Counted from the stretch's first letter, positions 1 to 10,145 are shown. The stretch: DNA of 64,000 nt from Streptomyces sp. PT12 (GCF_003311645.1 NZ_QEST01000280.1:62001-126000); one strand, 5' to 3'. Notes: generated by a model not told the origin, from the sequence alone. Numbers and translations are program-made.

Positions 1-2
1 TG

Positions 3-392
3 CTCTCCACCACCACGGTCGAGGCGGTGCCCTCGTCGGTGGAGGTCGGGGAGCCCGTGCAGCTGACCGCGACGGTCACCTGCTCCGAGGACCCCAGCGG
101 TGGCCTGGGCGTCACCTTCTTCGACGGCGGTGACGTCCTCGACACCGTGCCGGTCGGCGCCGACGGGGTGGCGACCTACACGGCGACCTTCGCCACCGAG
201 GGGACCCACACCATCACCGCCGCCTACAACGGCAACACCGAATGCGGCGCCTCGAACGACGAGACGACGGTCGTGGTGACCGACACCCCGACGCCGCCCG
301 CTCCCCCGGCGCCCGACTTCTGCCTCCTCGTCTGCGGCAGCCTGATCCACTTCTCGGTCGGCGACATCTACAACAACGTCATCGTGCACTGA
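3..392 (+). CDS. C-terminal part of a secreted Ig-like repeat protein (partial)
   Basis: The reading frame is open from the window edge, so only the last 129 or so residues are visible. They form one bacterial Ig-like repeat of the Big_3 kind, with phrases such as VGEPVQLTATVTC, ATYTATF and HTITAAYNG. A short Pro/Ala-rich spacer follows, and then a hydrophobic tail with two cysteines (CLLVCGSL) ending in NVIVH. No LPXTG motif or transmembrane anchor is visible. Such repeats are usual in exported cell-surface or matrix proteins of streptomycetes. The number of repeats and the N-terminal domain lie outside the window, so the specific role is unknown. Confidence 0.75.
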   Translation, partial: LSTTTVEAVPSSVEVGEPVQLTATVTCSEDPSGGLGVTFFDGGDVLDTVPVGADGVATYTATFATEGTHTITAAYNGNTECGASNDETTVVVTDTPTPPAPPAPDFCLLVCGSLIHFSVGDIYNNVIVH

Positions 393-410
393 GACCGGCT
401 CCGCACGAGC

Positions 411-449
411 CTCACCCCCGAAAGCCCCGCGCGGGCTCTCGGGGGTGAG
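411..449. terminator. Hairpin terminator between convergent genes
   Basis: A 17-bp stem (411-427 with 433-449, one mismatch) around a 5-base loop lies just after the stop of the Ig-like protein gene. It also lies downstream of the minus-strand gene ending at 492, so it can serve both directions. Confidence 0.75.
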
Positions 450-491
450 GTGTCTTCGGGCCCTTCTGGCACTTCGGGCCCTTCTGGCCTG

Positions 492-827
492 TCACCCGCG
501 GTGGTGGGTGAGCCACGTGAGGGCGAGGAGAACGGGGAGGGCGACGCCCGTCAGGGACGCGGTGCCGGTGAGGGCGCCGAGGACGAACTCCCTGTCGTGG
601 TGGGCCACCGCCACGTAGTACGCGGCGACCACGACGAGCAGCAGCGCATGGCCGCCGATGGCGGTCAGGGCGACCTGCCGCAGCAGCTCGGCCCAGCCGC
701 GGCGATCCGAGCGGCGGCGCGGGCCGCCGCCCGGATCGCGCAGCAGGGCGCGAAGGCCGATGGCGAGATAGCCCATGACCAGCAGATACGCGGTCAGCAT
801 GACCACCAGGTCGAGCACGGGCGACAT
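492..827 (-). CDS. Small integral membrane protein (111 aa)
   Basis: It encodes a 111-residue protein with three hydrophobic stretches (about residues 3-28, 52-76 and 84-106) separated by a short basic Arg-rich segment. The ATG at 827 follows the stop of the gene at 835 by 7 bases, so the two small membrane proteins are probably co-transcribed. It resembles streptomycete membrane proteins of unknown function (DUF6256-type, from memory and unverified). No catalytic motif is visible. The longer reading frame running up to 1259 has an Arg/Ser-rich, shadow-like composition before this Met and was not accepted. Confidence 0.6.
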   Translation of the reverse strand: MSPVLDLVVMLTAYLLVMGYLAIGLRALLRDPGGGPRRRSDRRGWAELLRQVALTAIGGHALLLVVVAAYYVAVAHHDREFVLGALTGTASLTGVALPVLLALTWLTHHRG

Positions 828-834
828 GTGGCGG

Positions 835-1113
835 CTACTCCCCCGCCGGGTCGCGCAGCAGGAAGTGCCAGCCGCGGACGAACGCGTGCCAGCCGAACCA
901 CAGCCACAGCGCGAACAGCGCCCAGCGCCCCACCTGGTACCGGGACACGGCGTCGATGGCCTGGCTGAGCGTGGGCACCGAGTCGGTCGGGTGGAGCAGC
1001 CCGACGCCCTCCCAGGCGAAGATCGCGGCGAACAGCACCGCCCAGACCAGATACCCGACGAACGCGTGCTGCGGCGCTTGTTCCATGGCGGCCATGAAGG
1101 CATCGTCCACCAC
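835..1113 (-). CDS. Small integral membrane protein (92 aa)
   Basis: This 92-residue protein has a hydrophobic segment near residues 18-40 and a Trp-rich one near 66-86 (WALFALWLWFGWHAF). The VPTLSQAI phrase followed by a Trp-rich helix is reminiscent of the streptomycete DUF6186 group (from memory). It is the first gene of a two-gene unit with the membrane protein ending at 492. Nothing in the sequence indicates an enzymatic role. Confidence 0.6.
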   Translation of the reverse strand: MVDDAFMAAMEQAPQHAFVGYLVWAVLFAAIFAWEGVGLLHPTDSVPTLSQAIDAVSRYQVGRWALFALWLWFGWHAFVRGWHFLLRDPAGE

Positions 1114-1225
1114 GTGGCCGCCGAGACGGCACAGGACAGGGCCGGGCCCGCGCGGGGCCGGGAGGACTCCGAGCGCGGGCCCGGGCGCCCCACGCGCCGG
1201 GGACGCCCAGGTCGCCGGGGTCGCC

Positions 1226-2476
1226 CTAGGTCAGCGTCGGGGTCCCCCAGTCGCGCCACTCGGCGAGGTCGCCCGCCTTGCTCGGGGCGATCCTGAACGT
1301 GCCCTGCGCCTCACCGCTCCCGTGCAGGAACTCCTGGATGTGCTGCTGGAGCGGCGCCCGCCACTCGTCGCGCACCGCGCAGTGGGTGCCGTCACTGACG
1401 TCGGACCAGTAGCTGATGTTGCCGCCCTCGCCCAGCGCCTTGTACACCTCGGCGCCGCCGAGCGCCGCCACGCTGCCCGACCGCGCGCCCAGCCAGTCGA
1501 CATGCGGGTTCTCCATGATGAACAAGCCACGCGGCGCCACCATCGCGACCACCTCGTGCATGTCAACGGGGAGCCCGCCCGTGTTCCCCTGGTACGCGCT
1601 GAACGCGTCCCCGAGCCACGGCTGCTCGCCGTATGCGCTGCTCGGCGGCTGCGCGCCGCTCTCGCCCGCGACCCCGCGCAGGATCGGCACGCCCGCCGTG
1701 CCCGACTCGATCGGCATCGTCAACGCGATCCGCTGGTCGAACGCCCCCGCGGCCAGCGCGCCCTTCCCATACCGCGAACAGCCCGTCACGCCCGTGGCGT
1801 CCGCCCGCAGGACGTTCCCGCCCGACTGCTCGATCACATCGATGATGCGGCTCACCCCCCACGACCACGCCACCAGCAGGCCCGTGCCGCTCTGCGCCCC
1901 GTAGAGGCTGTAGAACGCGCCCTGCTTGTTGTTCCGCGGCGTTCCCTCGCGGCCCACCGAGAGCGGGTCGAAGCTGATCACCGCCGCGCCGGAGTCCCGG
2001 ATCGTGGTGGTGTCGGCGCCGAAGCCGCCGAGCACCACGACCGCGGGGAACGGGCCCGAGCCGCTTGGCAGGCTCACCGAGGCCGAGAAGCTGGCGCTCC
2101 TGCCCTGGTCCGACACGTTCACCGTGATGCTCGTCGACGACACGGTGCCGCTGACGCTCTGCGGCGGGGCGGGCTTCTGGCCGTAGATCGACCGCTCGGC
2201 CAGCTCCTTGATCTCCGCGCGTCGGCACCGCCAGTCCTCCCGGCTGGTGATCCGCGTGCCGTCGATCCGCGTGAACGGGTCGGGCAGCCGTGGCGTGGAC
2301 GTCGAGGGCGGCTCAGGCACCGGGCAGTCGGCGCCCTCGTCCTCGTCCGCGAGAACGACCTGGGCGGGGGTGGGGGTGGCGGCCGCCTGAGGGGCGAGCG
2401 CGGAGGCGCCCAGACTGGTCAGGGCCACGAAGACGGCGGCAGACCACGCCCTGGAGCGGCATCGGGGGAAGCGCAT
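1226..2476 (-). CDS. Secreted glucuronoyl esterase, CE15 family
   Basis: CE15 enzymes cleave the ester between 4-O-methylglucuronic acid of xylan and lignin alcohols outside the cell. The 416-residue product has an N-terminal signal peptide (basic MRFPRCRSR, hydrophobic core, Ala-rich cleavage region near residue 33), a disordered Pro/Thr stretch, and then the alpha/beta-hydrolase domain. The family nucleophile motif GCSRYGKGA gives Ser234. The likely acid is Glu257 in MPIESG and the base is His365 in DGTHC. The ATG at 2476 was chosen because it begins the signal peptide and has a GGAAGG ribosome-binding site just upstream. It stands alone, which suggests lignocellulose use. Confidence 0.88.
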   Translation of the reverse strand: MRFPRCRSRAWSAAVFVALTSLGASALAPQAAATPTPAQVVLADEDEGADCPVPEPPSTSTPRLPDPFTRIDGTRITSREDWRCRRAEIKELAERSIYGQKPAPPQSVSGTVSSTSITVNVSDQGRSASFSASVSLPSGSGPFPAVVVLGGFGADTTTIRDSGAAVISFDPLSVGREGTPRNNKQGAFYSLYGAQSGTGLLVAWSWGVSRIIDVIEQSGGNVLRADATGVTGCSRYGKGALAAGAFDQRIALTMPIESGTAGVPILRGVAGESGAQPPSSAYGEQPWLGDAFSAYQGNTGGLPVDMHEVVAMVAPRGLFIMENPHVDWLGARSGSVAALGGAEVYKALGEGGNISYWSDVSDGTHCAVRDEWRAPLQQHIQEFLHGSGEAQGTFRIAPSKAGDLAEWRDWGTPTLT

Positions 2477-2804
2477 GGGGGACCTTCCGGGAAGGAGGAA
2501 GGCGCACGGCCGACCAGCGCGACCCCCTGCCGCACACACGGAGGCCACACACTCGCCGACGCACACCGGATGAGGGAAGTGCGCCGGACCACATTCGTGT
2601 CGAAGCTGCCCCCAGGCCCCAACAGCGGCCCGGTACGCCAGTACCGTACAAGCCCCACGGGTGTCGGACAACCCTCGGGATCGCCTCCACGTGCCGGGCG
2701 GCGCAAGGGCGTTCAGCCGCCGGGGGGCGCCATCAGGGTGTGGGGCGCCGCGCGCGTGGCCTGAACGGCGTTGGCCCGCTCGCCGACGACCTCGCCGTCC
2801 ACGG
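2477..2804. other. Non-coding stretch upstream of the glucuronoyl esterase gene
   Basis: No convincing gene is present. It carries the leader of the CE15 gene. An inverted repeat GGTACgccaGTACC at 2632-2645 lies about 155 bases before that gene and could be an operator or part of the promoter. Confidence 0.4.
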
Positions 2805-3247
2805 TCACCCGGCACGCGAGCTCCGCGGTGCCGCGCCGTCGAGGCGGCGCAGCTCCTGCTCGTCGAGCAGCCGGGACCTGATGAGGAACCGCACCCCCTC
2901 GGGCGCCTCCAGCGAGAAGCCGCTGCCCCGGCCCGGCACGACGTCCACCGTGAGATGGGTGTGCCGCCACCGTTCGAACTGGGCGGCGGCCATCCAGAAC
3001 TCCACGGGCCGCGGAACGCCGGGGATCTCCAGCGTCCCGACCAGCACATCGGACGCGCCGGTCCGAAACTCCCCCGCGGGGAAGCACATCGGCGCGCTGC
3101 CGTCGCAGCAGCCTCCCGACTGGTGGAACATCAACGCGCCGTGATCCAGGCCGAGTCGGCGCAGCAGCTCGGCCGCGGCTGGCGTCACGGCCACCCGCGC
3201 CGGGGGCGGCCCGCCGCTGCCGCCCCCCGGCTCGTCCTCCGCGCCCA

Positions 3248-3248
<1 letters not shown>
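2805..3248 (-). CDS. DUF779 family protein, partner of aldehyde dehydrogenase
   Basis: This 147-residue protein has the DUF779 hallmark segment around residues 41-60 (FHQSGGCCDGSAPMCFP), a Cys-rich region suited to metal or thiol chemistry, and the later RWRHTHLTVDVVPGRGSGFSLE block. DUF779 genes commonly sit beside ExaC-type aldehyde dehydrogenases; their function is not established. Its ATG (3248-3246) overlaps the aldehyde dehydrogenase stop by one base (TGATG), so translation is probably coupled and the two proteins may act together. Confidence 0.85.
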
Positions 3249-4771
<1,523 letters not shown>

Positions 4772-4990
4772 GGCCGTGCCCCTCTCGCTCGTTCCCGCGC
4801 TCGCCGCTGAGCGGGGATGGGCGCACCCTAGGGAGGGGAACGTTGCGGCGACGTTGCGGCGGACGATCCGCCGTCGCCTCCCTCGCGCGACCCGCCCCGC
4901 GCCCCTACATTGGAGCGGAGGGCGCGCGACCCGCGGCGCCCCGCTCGCACGGCTTGTACGGCTTGAACGGCTTGAACGCGGGGGTCGGCG
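4772..4990. promoter_or_regulatory. Divergent control region, aldehyde dehydrogenase / GAF regulator
   Basis: It contains an inverted repeat GGCGGAcgaTCCGCC near 4857-4871 preceded by two GTTGCGGCG copies. A three-copy CGGCTTG(T/A)A motif lies around 4951-4977 just before the regulator gene. Both are candidate binding sites for the adjacent regulator; this is inferred from position and symmetry only. Confidence 0.4.
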
Positions 4991-6256
4991 ATGACTGCCG
5001 GGCACGTGGCGCTGCCGCCGGGCACGGACCCGGCGGGGCTGCGGCGTGCGGTGGCGAGGGCGCACGAGGAGTTCCTTGCGACCGGCTGGCCCTCAGGCCC
5101 GCTGCGCGGCGTGGTGCGCGAATCGTGGCAGCGCTCGCGGAGCCTGGGCGTCGACCCCGACGCGGCCACGCCTCCCGATCCCCTGCCCGAGGCCGAGCTG
5201 CGCGGCTACCGGCGCGAGCACCCGCTGGCCGCGGTGCTGCCCGTGATCCGCAGCCTGCTGGTGGAGACGGCGCGCGACGATGACCAGGTCGCGGCCGTGG
5301 GCGACGGCGCGGGTCGGCTGCTGTGGGTCGAGGGCTCCCCCTCGCTGCTGTCGCGCGCGGAGCGGATCGGCTTCGCCGAGGGCGCCAACTGGGCCGAGCA
5401 CGCCGCGGGCACCAACGCGCCAGGCACCGCGCTCGCGCTCGGCCAGCCGGTCCAGATCTATGCGAGCGAGCACTTCAGCCGACCCGTTCAGCCGTGGAGC
5501 TGTGCGGCGGCGCCGGTGCGCGACCCGGGCAGCGGCGCGGTGCTCGGCGTGCTCGACCTGACGGGCGGGGACCACATCGCCGCGCCCCACGCGCTCTCGC
5601 TGGTGCGGGCCACGGTCGCCGCGGTGGAGGCGGAGCTGCGGCTGCTGAGGGTGGGCGGCGGGTCGGCCCGTTCCCCGGTGGCCGGGGCCGCGCGGCTCGA
5701 GGTGCTGGGGCGCGACCGGGCCGCGTTCACCTGGGCCGGAGGGCGGGTCGAGCTGAGTCCCCGGCACTCGGAGATCCTGTATCTGCTCTCCCGGCGCCCG
5801 CGCGGGCTGACGGCCGAGGCGCTTGAGGCGCTGCTGCGGACGGGCGAGGCGGCTCCGGTGACCGTGCGGGCGGAAATGTCGCGGCTGCGGCGGCTGTTGG
5901 GGCCCGGGCTGCTGGCGTCGCGGCCCTACCGGCTGACGGCGCCGGTCGCGGTGGACGCGGACGAGGTGCGCGAGCTGATCGCGGGGGGTGCGCTGCGGCA
6001 CGCGATGAGCCGCTACCGCGGCCCGCTGCTGCCGCGCTCCGAGGCGCCTGGGGTGGTCGAGGCCCGGGTGGATCTCGAGTGCGCGCTGCGCGCCGTGCTC
6101 CGCGAACGGGGCGGCGCCGACCTCCTGGTGGAGTGGACCGCGAGGCCCGAGTACGCCGACGACGTGGAGATGCTTCAGGCCGCGCGCGACGCGTTGCCGC
6201 AGGGGTCGGCACGCGCGCTGATGCTCGACGCGCGGCTGCGGCGGGTGTTGTGGTGA
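4991..6256 (+). CDS. GAF-domain transcriptional regulator (AcoR-like, no sigma-54 domain)
   Basis: The 421-residue protein starts with the AcoR-type N-terminal region ([10 protein letters not shown] near residue 37) and a GAF-like sensor (about 75-215; [24 protein letters not shown]). A C-terminal part (about 235-330) resembles a winged-helix DNA-binding region ([23 protein letters not shown]). The AAA+ domain that contacts sigma-54 is missing, as expected in streptomycetes, which lack sigma-54. It is divergent from the aldehyde dehydrogenase/DUF779 pair, which it probably activates in response to an alcohol or aldehyde. The ligand is unknown. Confidence 0.82.
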   Translation: MTAGHVALPPGTDPAGLRRAVARAHEEFLATGWPSGPLRGVVRESWQRSRSLGVDPDAATPPDPLPEAELRGYRREHPLAAVLPVIRSLLVETARDDDQVAAVGDGAGRLLWVEGSPSLLSRAERIGFAEGANWAEHAAGTNAPGTALALGQPVQIYASEHFSRPVQPWSCAAAPVRDPGSGAVLGVLDLTGGDHIAAPHALSLVRATVAAVEAELRLLRVGGGSARSPVAGAARLEVLGRDRAAFTWAGGRVELSPRHSEILYLLSRRPRGLTAEALEALLRTGEAAPVTVRAEMSRLRRLLGPGLLASRPYRLTAPVAVDADEVRELIAGGALRHAMSRYRGPLLPRSEAPGVVEARVDLECALRAVLRERGGADLLVEWTARPEYADDVEMLQAARDALPQGSARALMLDARLRRVLW

Positions 6257-6336
6257 GGCGACCCGCGGCCGCGGAGGGTGCGGGGGCGGCTCATGGCTAG
6301 GCGTCCCTCCCGTAGCCGCCCCGCGAAGCCAGCGCA

Positions 6337-6531
6337 GCGAAGGTCGTCGGGGCCGTAGTGGTCGACGAAGCACCAGGCGCCGACCATGCGGCGCCCCAGC
6401 GTCGGCAGCGGCCGCCGCACGACGGTGCTCTCGCCCAGCGGGACCTCCCGGCCACGCTGGAGCTCACGGGCCGGTCCCGAGGGGGCCGCGGCACACTCGG
6501 CGGCGGCGGGCCTGAGGTCGAGGTTGCTCAT
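6337..6531 (-). pseudogene. N-terminal remnant of a pirin-family gene
   Basis: The frame opening at 6531 encodes about 65 residues that read like the start of a bacterial pirin (QRGREVPLGESTVVRRPLPT followed by MVGAWCFVDHYGPDDL). Similarity then ends abruptly: the next residues (RCAGFAGRL and onward) are unrelated and the metal-binding cupin His motifs never appear. About three quarters of the gene is gone. It lies between the convergent stops of the GAF regulator and the membrane HTH protein. Confidence 0.72.
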
Positions 6532-6546
6532 GCCCCCGATCCCGCC

Positions 6547-7983
6547 TCACTCCGCCGTCCACTTCTCCGTCTCGTGGGGGAAGCTGTACACCGTGCCCTC
6601 GCCGCCGCCGCTCGTGCGGAACGCGCGGCCGTCGTCGTCGACGCGCAGGGTGCCGCGTTCGTCGCCGCTGCTCCACACCAGCTCGACGTACCACGAGCAG
6701 TCACACGCCGAGGCGGACGCAAAGACGCGCAGGGCCAGCGGCTCGTCGTCGGTGACGGAGTAGGGCAGCCCCGGGTTGCGCAGCGTCTGCCCGCTGTCCC
6801 CGTCGAAGCCGTCGACCGGGCGGGCGATGGGGCGTTGCTCGTCCAGGTCGACGGCGAACGCGGCCGGGGTGAGGGCGCCGCCGCAGCCGAGCGACATGTC
6901 GAACGCGGGCCAGTCCAGCGGGGCGCTCCGCTCGGTAACGCGGACGTGGAGGGATTCGACCACGACGGGGGCGTCGCCCGACGGGCGGACGGTGGCCTCG
7001 ACGATCGTGGAGCCGCCGTGCACCGCGCCCAGGCGCTCGGCCCAGGGCTCGGCGTCCTGCTGGATCGGGGGTGGCGGCACCTCGGCCGCTGGCCTGTCGA
7101 CCAGGTAGCGGTGGCCGCAACCGCCCTCCCACACATGGGACCTGGCCGTCCAGGTGAGCGGGGCCTCGGGGGAACGCGATGGCTCGTCGGACGGCGGCGC
7201 CTCGGTGTCGTTCCCCGTGGTGCTCTCGGACGAGGAGCCCTCCGGCGTGTGCGCGTCGCCCTCGTCGCCCTCCTCCGCGGGGGCGTCCCCCTCGGGGCTG
7301 GCCTCGGGTATGGGCTCCTCGTCCGGGGCGCCGTCGGCGGCGGGGGCGCCGCCCGAGGTGCCGCCGTCGGCGACGGTGGTGCCGTCGCGGTGGGTGCCGC
7401 CGGATGTGGTGGCGTTCACCAGGGTGGCCACGAGGACGGCGAGCACGGCGACCCCGGCGACCAGGAGCCACCAGGGGCCGCGGGAGGAGCGCCACGAGGA
7501 GCGCTCGGGGGCGCTGACCGGTCCGCCGATGTCGAGGGCGGTGGCCGCCGCGGAGCCGTCGCCCGACGGGGGCAACGCCTCGGGCTCGGCGGGCGGTTCA
7601 GGCCCGGGCTCGGCGGGCGGTTCAGGCCCGGGCTCGGGGGGCGGTTCAGGCCCGGGCTCGGGGGCGGCCACCGGCGCGGGCGCGGCTGACTCCGTGGCCC
7701 CGGCCGCCGCCCTGCCGCCCTGCCGGGCCACGGGGCGCAGCGCCTCGGCGCGCACCCACAGCCGGTGCAGCTCCACCAGCTCGTCCGCCGTCGCCCCGCA
7801 CAGCCGGGCCAGCCGCTCCACCGGCGCGTAGTCGGCCGGGACCACGGTGCCCGAGCAGTAGCGGTGCAGCGTCGACGTGCTGGTGTGCAGCCGCCTGGCC
7901 AGCGTGCCGAAGCTGTGGCCCGAGCGGTCCTTGAGCTCGCGCAGCCGGGCGGCGAACTCCTCCGCGGCCTGCTTCCCGGTCAT
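6547..7983 (-). CDS. Membrane-anchored HTH protein with extracytoplasmic C-terminal domain
   Basis: The 478-residue protein has an XRE-type helix-turn-helix at residues 8-75 (FGTLARRLHTSTSTLHRYCSG). A proline/glutamate linker at about 100-137 is built from repeated PEPGPEPPAE units. A transmembrane helix follows near 171-190 (WWLLVAGVAVLAVLVATLV), then an acidic Ser/Asp spacer and a C-terminal domain of about 200 residues, presumably outside the membrane, with paired Cys (GGCGHR, SLGCGG, ACDCSW). It looks like a one-component sensor or anti-sigma-like scaffold abundant in streptomycetes; no ligand is known. ATG 7983 was preferred to the longer frame because the HTH begins immediately. Confidence 0.78.
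   Translation of the reverse strand: MTGKQAAEEFAARLRELKDRSGHSFGTLARRLHTSTSTLHRYCSGTVVPADYAPVERLARLCGATADELVELHRLWVRAEALRPVARQGGRAAAGATESAAPAPVAAPEPGPEPPPEPGPEPPAEPGPEPPAEPEALPPSGDGSAAATALDIGGPVSAPERSSWRSSRGPWWLLVAGVAVLAVLVATLVNATTSGGTHRDGTTVADGGTSGGAPAADGAPDEEPIPEASPEGDAPAEEGDEGDAHTPEGSSSESTTGNDTEAPPSDEPSRSPEAPLTWTARSHVWEGGCGHRYLVDRPAAEVPPPPIQQDAEPWAERLGAVHGGSTIVEATVRPSGDAPVVVESLHVRVTERSAPLDWPAFDMSLGCGGALTPAAFAVDLDEQRPIARPVDGFDGDSGQTLRNPGLPYSVTDDEPLALRVFASASACDCSWYVELVWSSGDERGTLRVDDDGRAFRTSGGGEGTVYSFPHETEKWTAE
7582..7664. repeat. 24-bp tandem repeat in the Pro-rich linker of the HTH membrane protein
   Basis: Three 24-bp units (7582-7605, 7606-7629, 7630-7653) and a partial fourth encode the PEPGPEPPAE linker. 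Being a multiple of three, copy-number change would lengthen or shorten the linker without breaking the frame. Confidence 0.85.
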
Positions 7984-8194
7984 GTCTCTTCCATCCCCGT
8001 CCCCCCCTTCCCTGGCCCTTCCCATGCCCTGCGCGTCCCGCGCGGCCGTTCCAGGAGGGGTTCATCGTCGCACGTCAGCGTAGCCGTGCGCGTTCCCGCG
8101 TCCCCGATCGGCGCCCAAACGTTGCCCGGGGAACGGGCCCGCCCCCAGGCTGCCCTGGCAGACGCATCCGCATGACCGAATCCTTGGGGGATCC

Positions 8195-8821
8195 GTGAAC
8201 CTTGCTGTATCCGGGCGCCGTTACGCGGTGGCCGGTTCCCTGGCGGCCGCGTGCCTGCTGGCCGTCGCCTCGTCCCCGACCGCGCAGGCGGCCGTCGAGC
8301 CGGTCGGGGACGCCGCGTTCCTCGACGGGGGTGAGATGCCGTACCACCCCGACGGCTGGTACGCGTACGGGCCGGTCGAAGGACTGCCCGAATCCCCGGT
8401 GTTCTGCTTCGACGGCGTGCTGCCCACCGAGGGCGCGAGCCACACGTCGTTCTGGACGGAGCTCGACACCAACGGCCTCCAGGTGATCGTGGAGACCGGC
8501 GACGAGGACGAGGCGGCCGAGCTGGCCACCGCGCTCGAGGCGGCCGCGGCGGACTGCGCGGCCGACTGGCTGCGGGAGAACCCGGGTTCGACCGCGGCGT
8601 GGGACGACTACGGGTCGGTCGTGGCCGCGGACGGCGGCCACATCTACGGCGTGCACACCGCGCCGCCCCAAGCCGGGCACGGCGTGCGGCTGTTCGGCGT
8701 CGGGCGGGACGGGACGCGCGTGACGCTCGTCGACTGGGGCCAGATGGGCACGCTGGAGCACGCCCCGGTGGGCGATTTCTCGACAACCCTCGCCGCGGCA
8801 CTCGGGAAGCTGGGAGCCTGA
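8195..8821 (+). CDS. Secreted protein of unknown function
   Basis: The 208-residue protein has a clear Sec signal peptide (SGRRYAVAGSLAAACLLAVA, cleavage near AQA-AV at about residue 32). The mature domain is acidic with two cysteines (FCFDG and ADCAADW). No known catalytic motif is visible. The GTG at 8195 was chosen because GGGGG precedes it at good spacing and the signal peptide starts there. A strong terminator follows, so it is a single-gene unit. It could be an envelope or extracellular protein; no function is assigned. Confidence 0.7.
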   Translation: MNLAVSGRRYAVAGSLAAACLLAVASSPTAQAAVEPVGDAAFLDGGEMPYHPDGWYAYGPVEGLPESPVFCFDGVLPTEGASHTSFWTELDTNGLQVIVETGDEDEAAELATALEAAAADCAADWLRENPGSTAAWDDYGSVVAADGGHIYGVHTAPPQAGHGVRLFGVGRDGTRVTLVDWGQMGTLEHAPVGDFSTTLAAALGKLGA

Positions 8822-8834
8822 GCCCGTCACCATC

Positions 8835-8876
8835 GTTCCGGCGCCTGCCCGTACGGGGGCGGGCAGGCGCCGGAAC
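8835..8876 (+). terminator. Strong rho-independent-like hairpin
   Basis: A perfect 17-bp stem (8835-8851 with 8860-8876) closes an 8-base loop 14 bases after the stop of the secreted-protein gene. Confidence 0.88.
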
Positions 8877-8895
8877 GGTCCACCGAAGTCCCCTT

Positions 8896-8915
8896 TGATG
8901 TACACGTTTACATCA
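8896..8915. promoter_or_regulatory. LacI-family operator candidate 1
   Basis: TGATGTACACGTTTACATCA has perfect 7-bp outer arms. Its inner 14 bases fit the LacI/GalR-type consensus TGNAANCGNTNNCA at all but one position. It lies about 150 bases upstream of the lacI-type gene. Confidence 0.65.
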
Positions 8916-8996
8916 TCCGTTTCAGGCGTTTCACCTGCGATTATCGTCAACTTGACGGCGCGGCAGGGAAATTCGGCGGCAAGCCAAGATCTTTTC

Positions 8997-9012
8997 ATGT
9001 AAACGATTGCAT
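8997..9012. promoter_or_regulatory. LacI-family operator candidate 2
   Basis: ATGTAAACGATTGCAT contains TGTAAACGATTGCA, an exact fit to the LacI/GalR-type consensus TGNAANCGNTNNCA. It is 50 bases before the regulator start, suggesting autoregulation. Confidence 0.72.
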
Positions 9013-9062
9013 TACCTCAGGGATCGGCAGTACGTTCGGCACACTGCCGTGATCGGAGGGTT

Positions 9063-10145
9063 ATGGCCGCCAGCATCATCGACGTCGCCAGGCGCGCGGA
9101 GGTGTCCACCGCGACCGTCTCCCGCGCACTGCGCGGACTGCCGAACGTCTCGGAGGCGACCCGTGAGCGCGTGCTGCGCGCCGCGGAGGAGCTGAGCTAC
9201 GCGATCTCCCCGCACGCCTCATCCCTCGCCTCGGGCAGGACCGGCACGGTGGGCGTCGTCCTGCCGTTCGTCAACCGGTGGTTCTACAGCCAGGTCGTCG
9301 CGGGCATCGACTCCGTGCTGCGCGCCAACGACCTGGACCTGCTGCTCTACAACCTCGGCGACGAGCGGGTCCACGAGCGCTTCTTCGCCAGGATGCCGTT
9401 GCGCCGCCGCGTCGACGCGCTGATCGTGCTCAACCTCCCGCTGTCCGCGGCCGAGTGCGAGGCGCTGGTGTCGATGGAGGTGCCGATCTCCGTGCTCGGC
9501 ACCCGCATTCCCGGCTGCTGGCACGTCTCCATCGACAACGCGGAGGGCACGAGCACGGCCATCCGCCACCTCATCAACCTGGGACACCGCCGGATCGGTA
9601 TGATCACCGGCGCACTTGGGGATCCCAGGGGCTTCACCACGCCCATAGTCCGCCAGCACGCCTACCGCGCGGTGCTGGCCCAGGCGGGTATCCCGTACGA
9701 CCCGGATCTCGAGGCCCCGGGGCACTTCGGCATCGAGGAGGGCGCGTCCGCGATGGCGCGGCTCCTGAGCCTGCCGGACCCGCCCACCGCGGTCTTCGCC
9801 GAGTCGGACCAGATGGCGTTCGGCGCGCTCCGGACGCTCAACCGCATGGGACTGCGGGCCCCCGACGACGTGTCCGTCGTCGGGTTCGACGACCACGAGA
9901 CCGCGGAGCTGCTTGATCTCACCACTGTTGCCCAACCAGTAGCTCACCAGGGGGAGTTGCTTGCCCGCCAGATTCTGGACGCGCTGTCCGGGGCGAGCGA
10001 GGAACCGACCCGGGTGGTGGTGCCCACACGTCTGATCGTCCGCGGCACCACGGGCGCGGCACGGGCAGCGCGCCCCCGTAAAGATCACTCCTCACCCCGG
10101 CCGGGACCTGAACCGGACCAGCACAGCCGCACCAGTGCGCGGTGA
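9063..10145 (+). CDS. LacI-family transcriptional regulator (maltose/glucosidase type)
   Basis: The 360-residue repressor has the N-terminal LacI HTH and hinge (residues 3-58; IIDVARRAEVSTATVSRAL, YAISPHASSLASGRTG). A periplasmic-binding-like sugar domain follows, with the usual DNA-binding-to-core signatures GHRRIGMITG and SVVGFDDHE. The ATG at 9063 has GGAGGG upstream. Two LacI-type palindromes precede it and a GH13 glucosidase gene follows after 54 bases, so it most likely controls itself and that gene in response to a maltose-like sugar. No ABC transporter is adjacent. The tail after about residue 338 is Pro/Arg-rich and extra. Confidence 0.88.
   Translation: MAASIIDVARRAEVSTATVSRALRGLPNVSEATRERVLRAAEELSYAISPHASSLASGRTGTVGVVLPFVNRWFYSQVVAGIDSVLRANDLDLLLYNLGDERVHERFFARMPLRRRVDALIVLNLPLSAAECEALVSMEVPISVLGTRIPGCWHVSIDNAEGTSTAIRHLINLGHRRIGMITGALGDPRGFTTPIVRQHAYRAVLAQAGIPYDPDLEAPGHFGIEEGASAMARLLSLPDPPTAVFAESDQMAFGALRTLNRMGLRAPDDVSVVGFDDHETAELLDLTTVAQPVAHQGELLARQILDALSGASEEPTRVVVPTRLIVRGTTGAARAARPRKDHSSPRPGPEPDQHSRTSAR

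Noticed and set aside
956-2764. 602-codon frame antisense to the glucuronoyl esterase
   Set aside because: It covers the whole esterase on the opposite strand and shows no recognisable family.
2477-3049. Upstream extension of the esterase frame
   Set aside because: The signal peptide begins at 2476, and the extension runs into the DUF779 gene in another frame.
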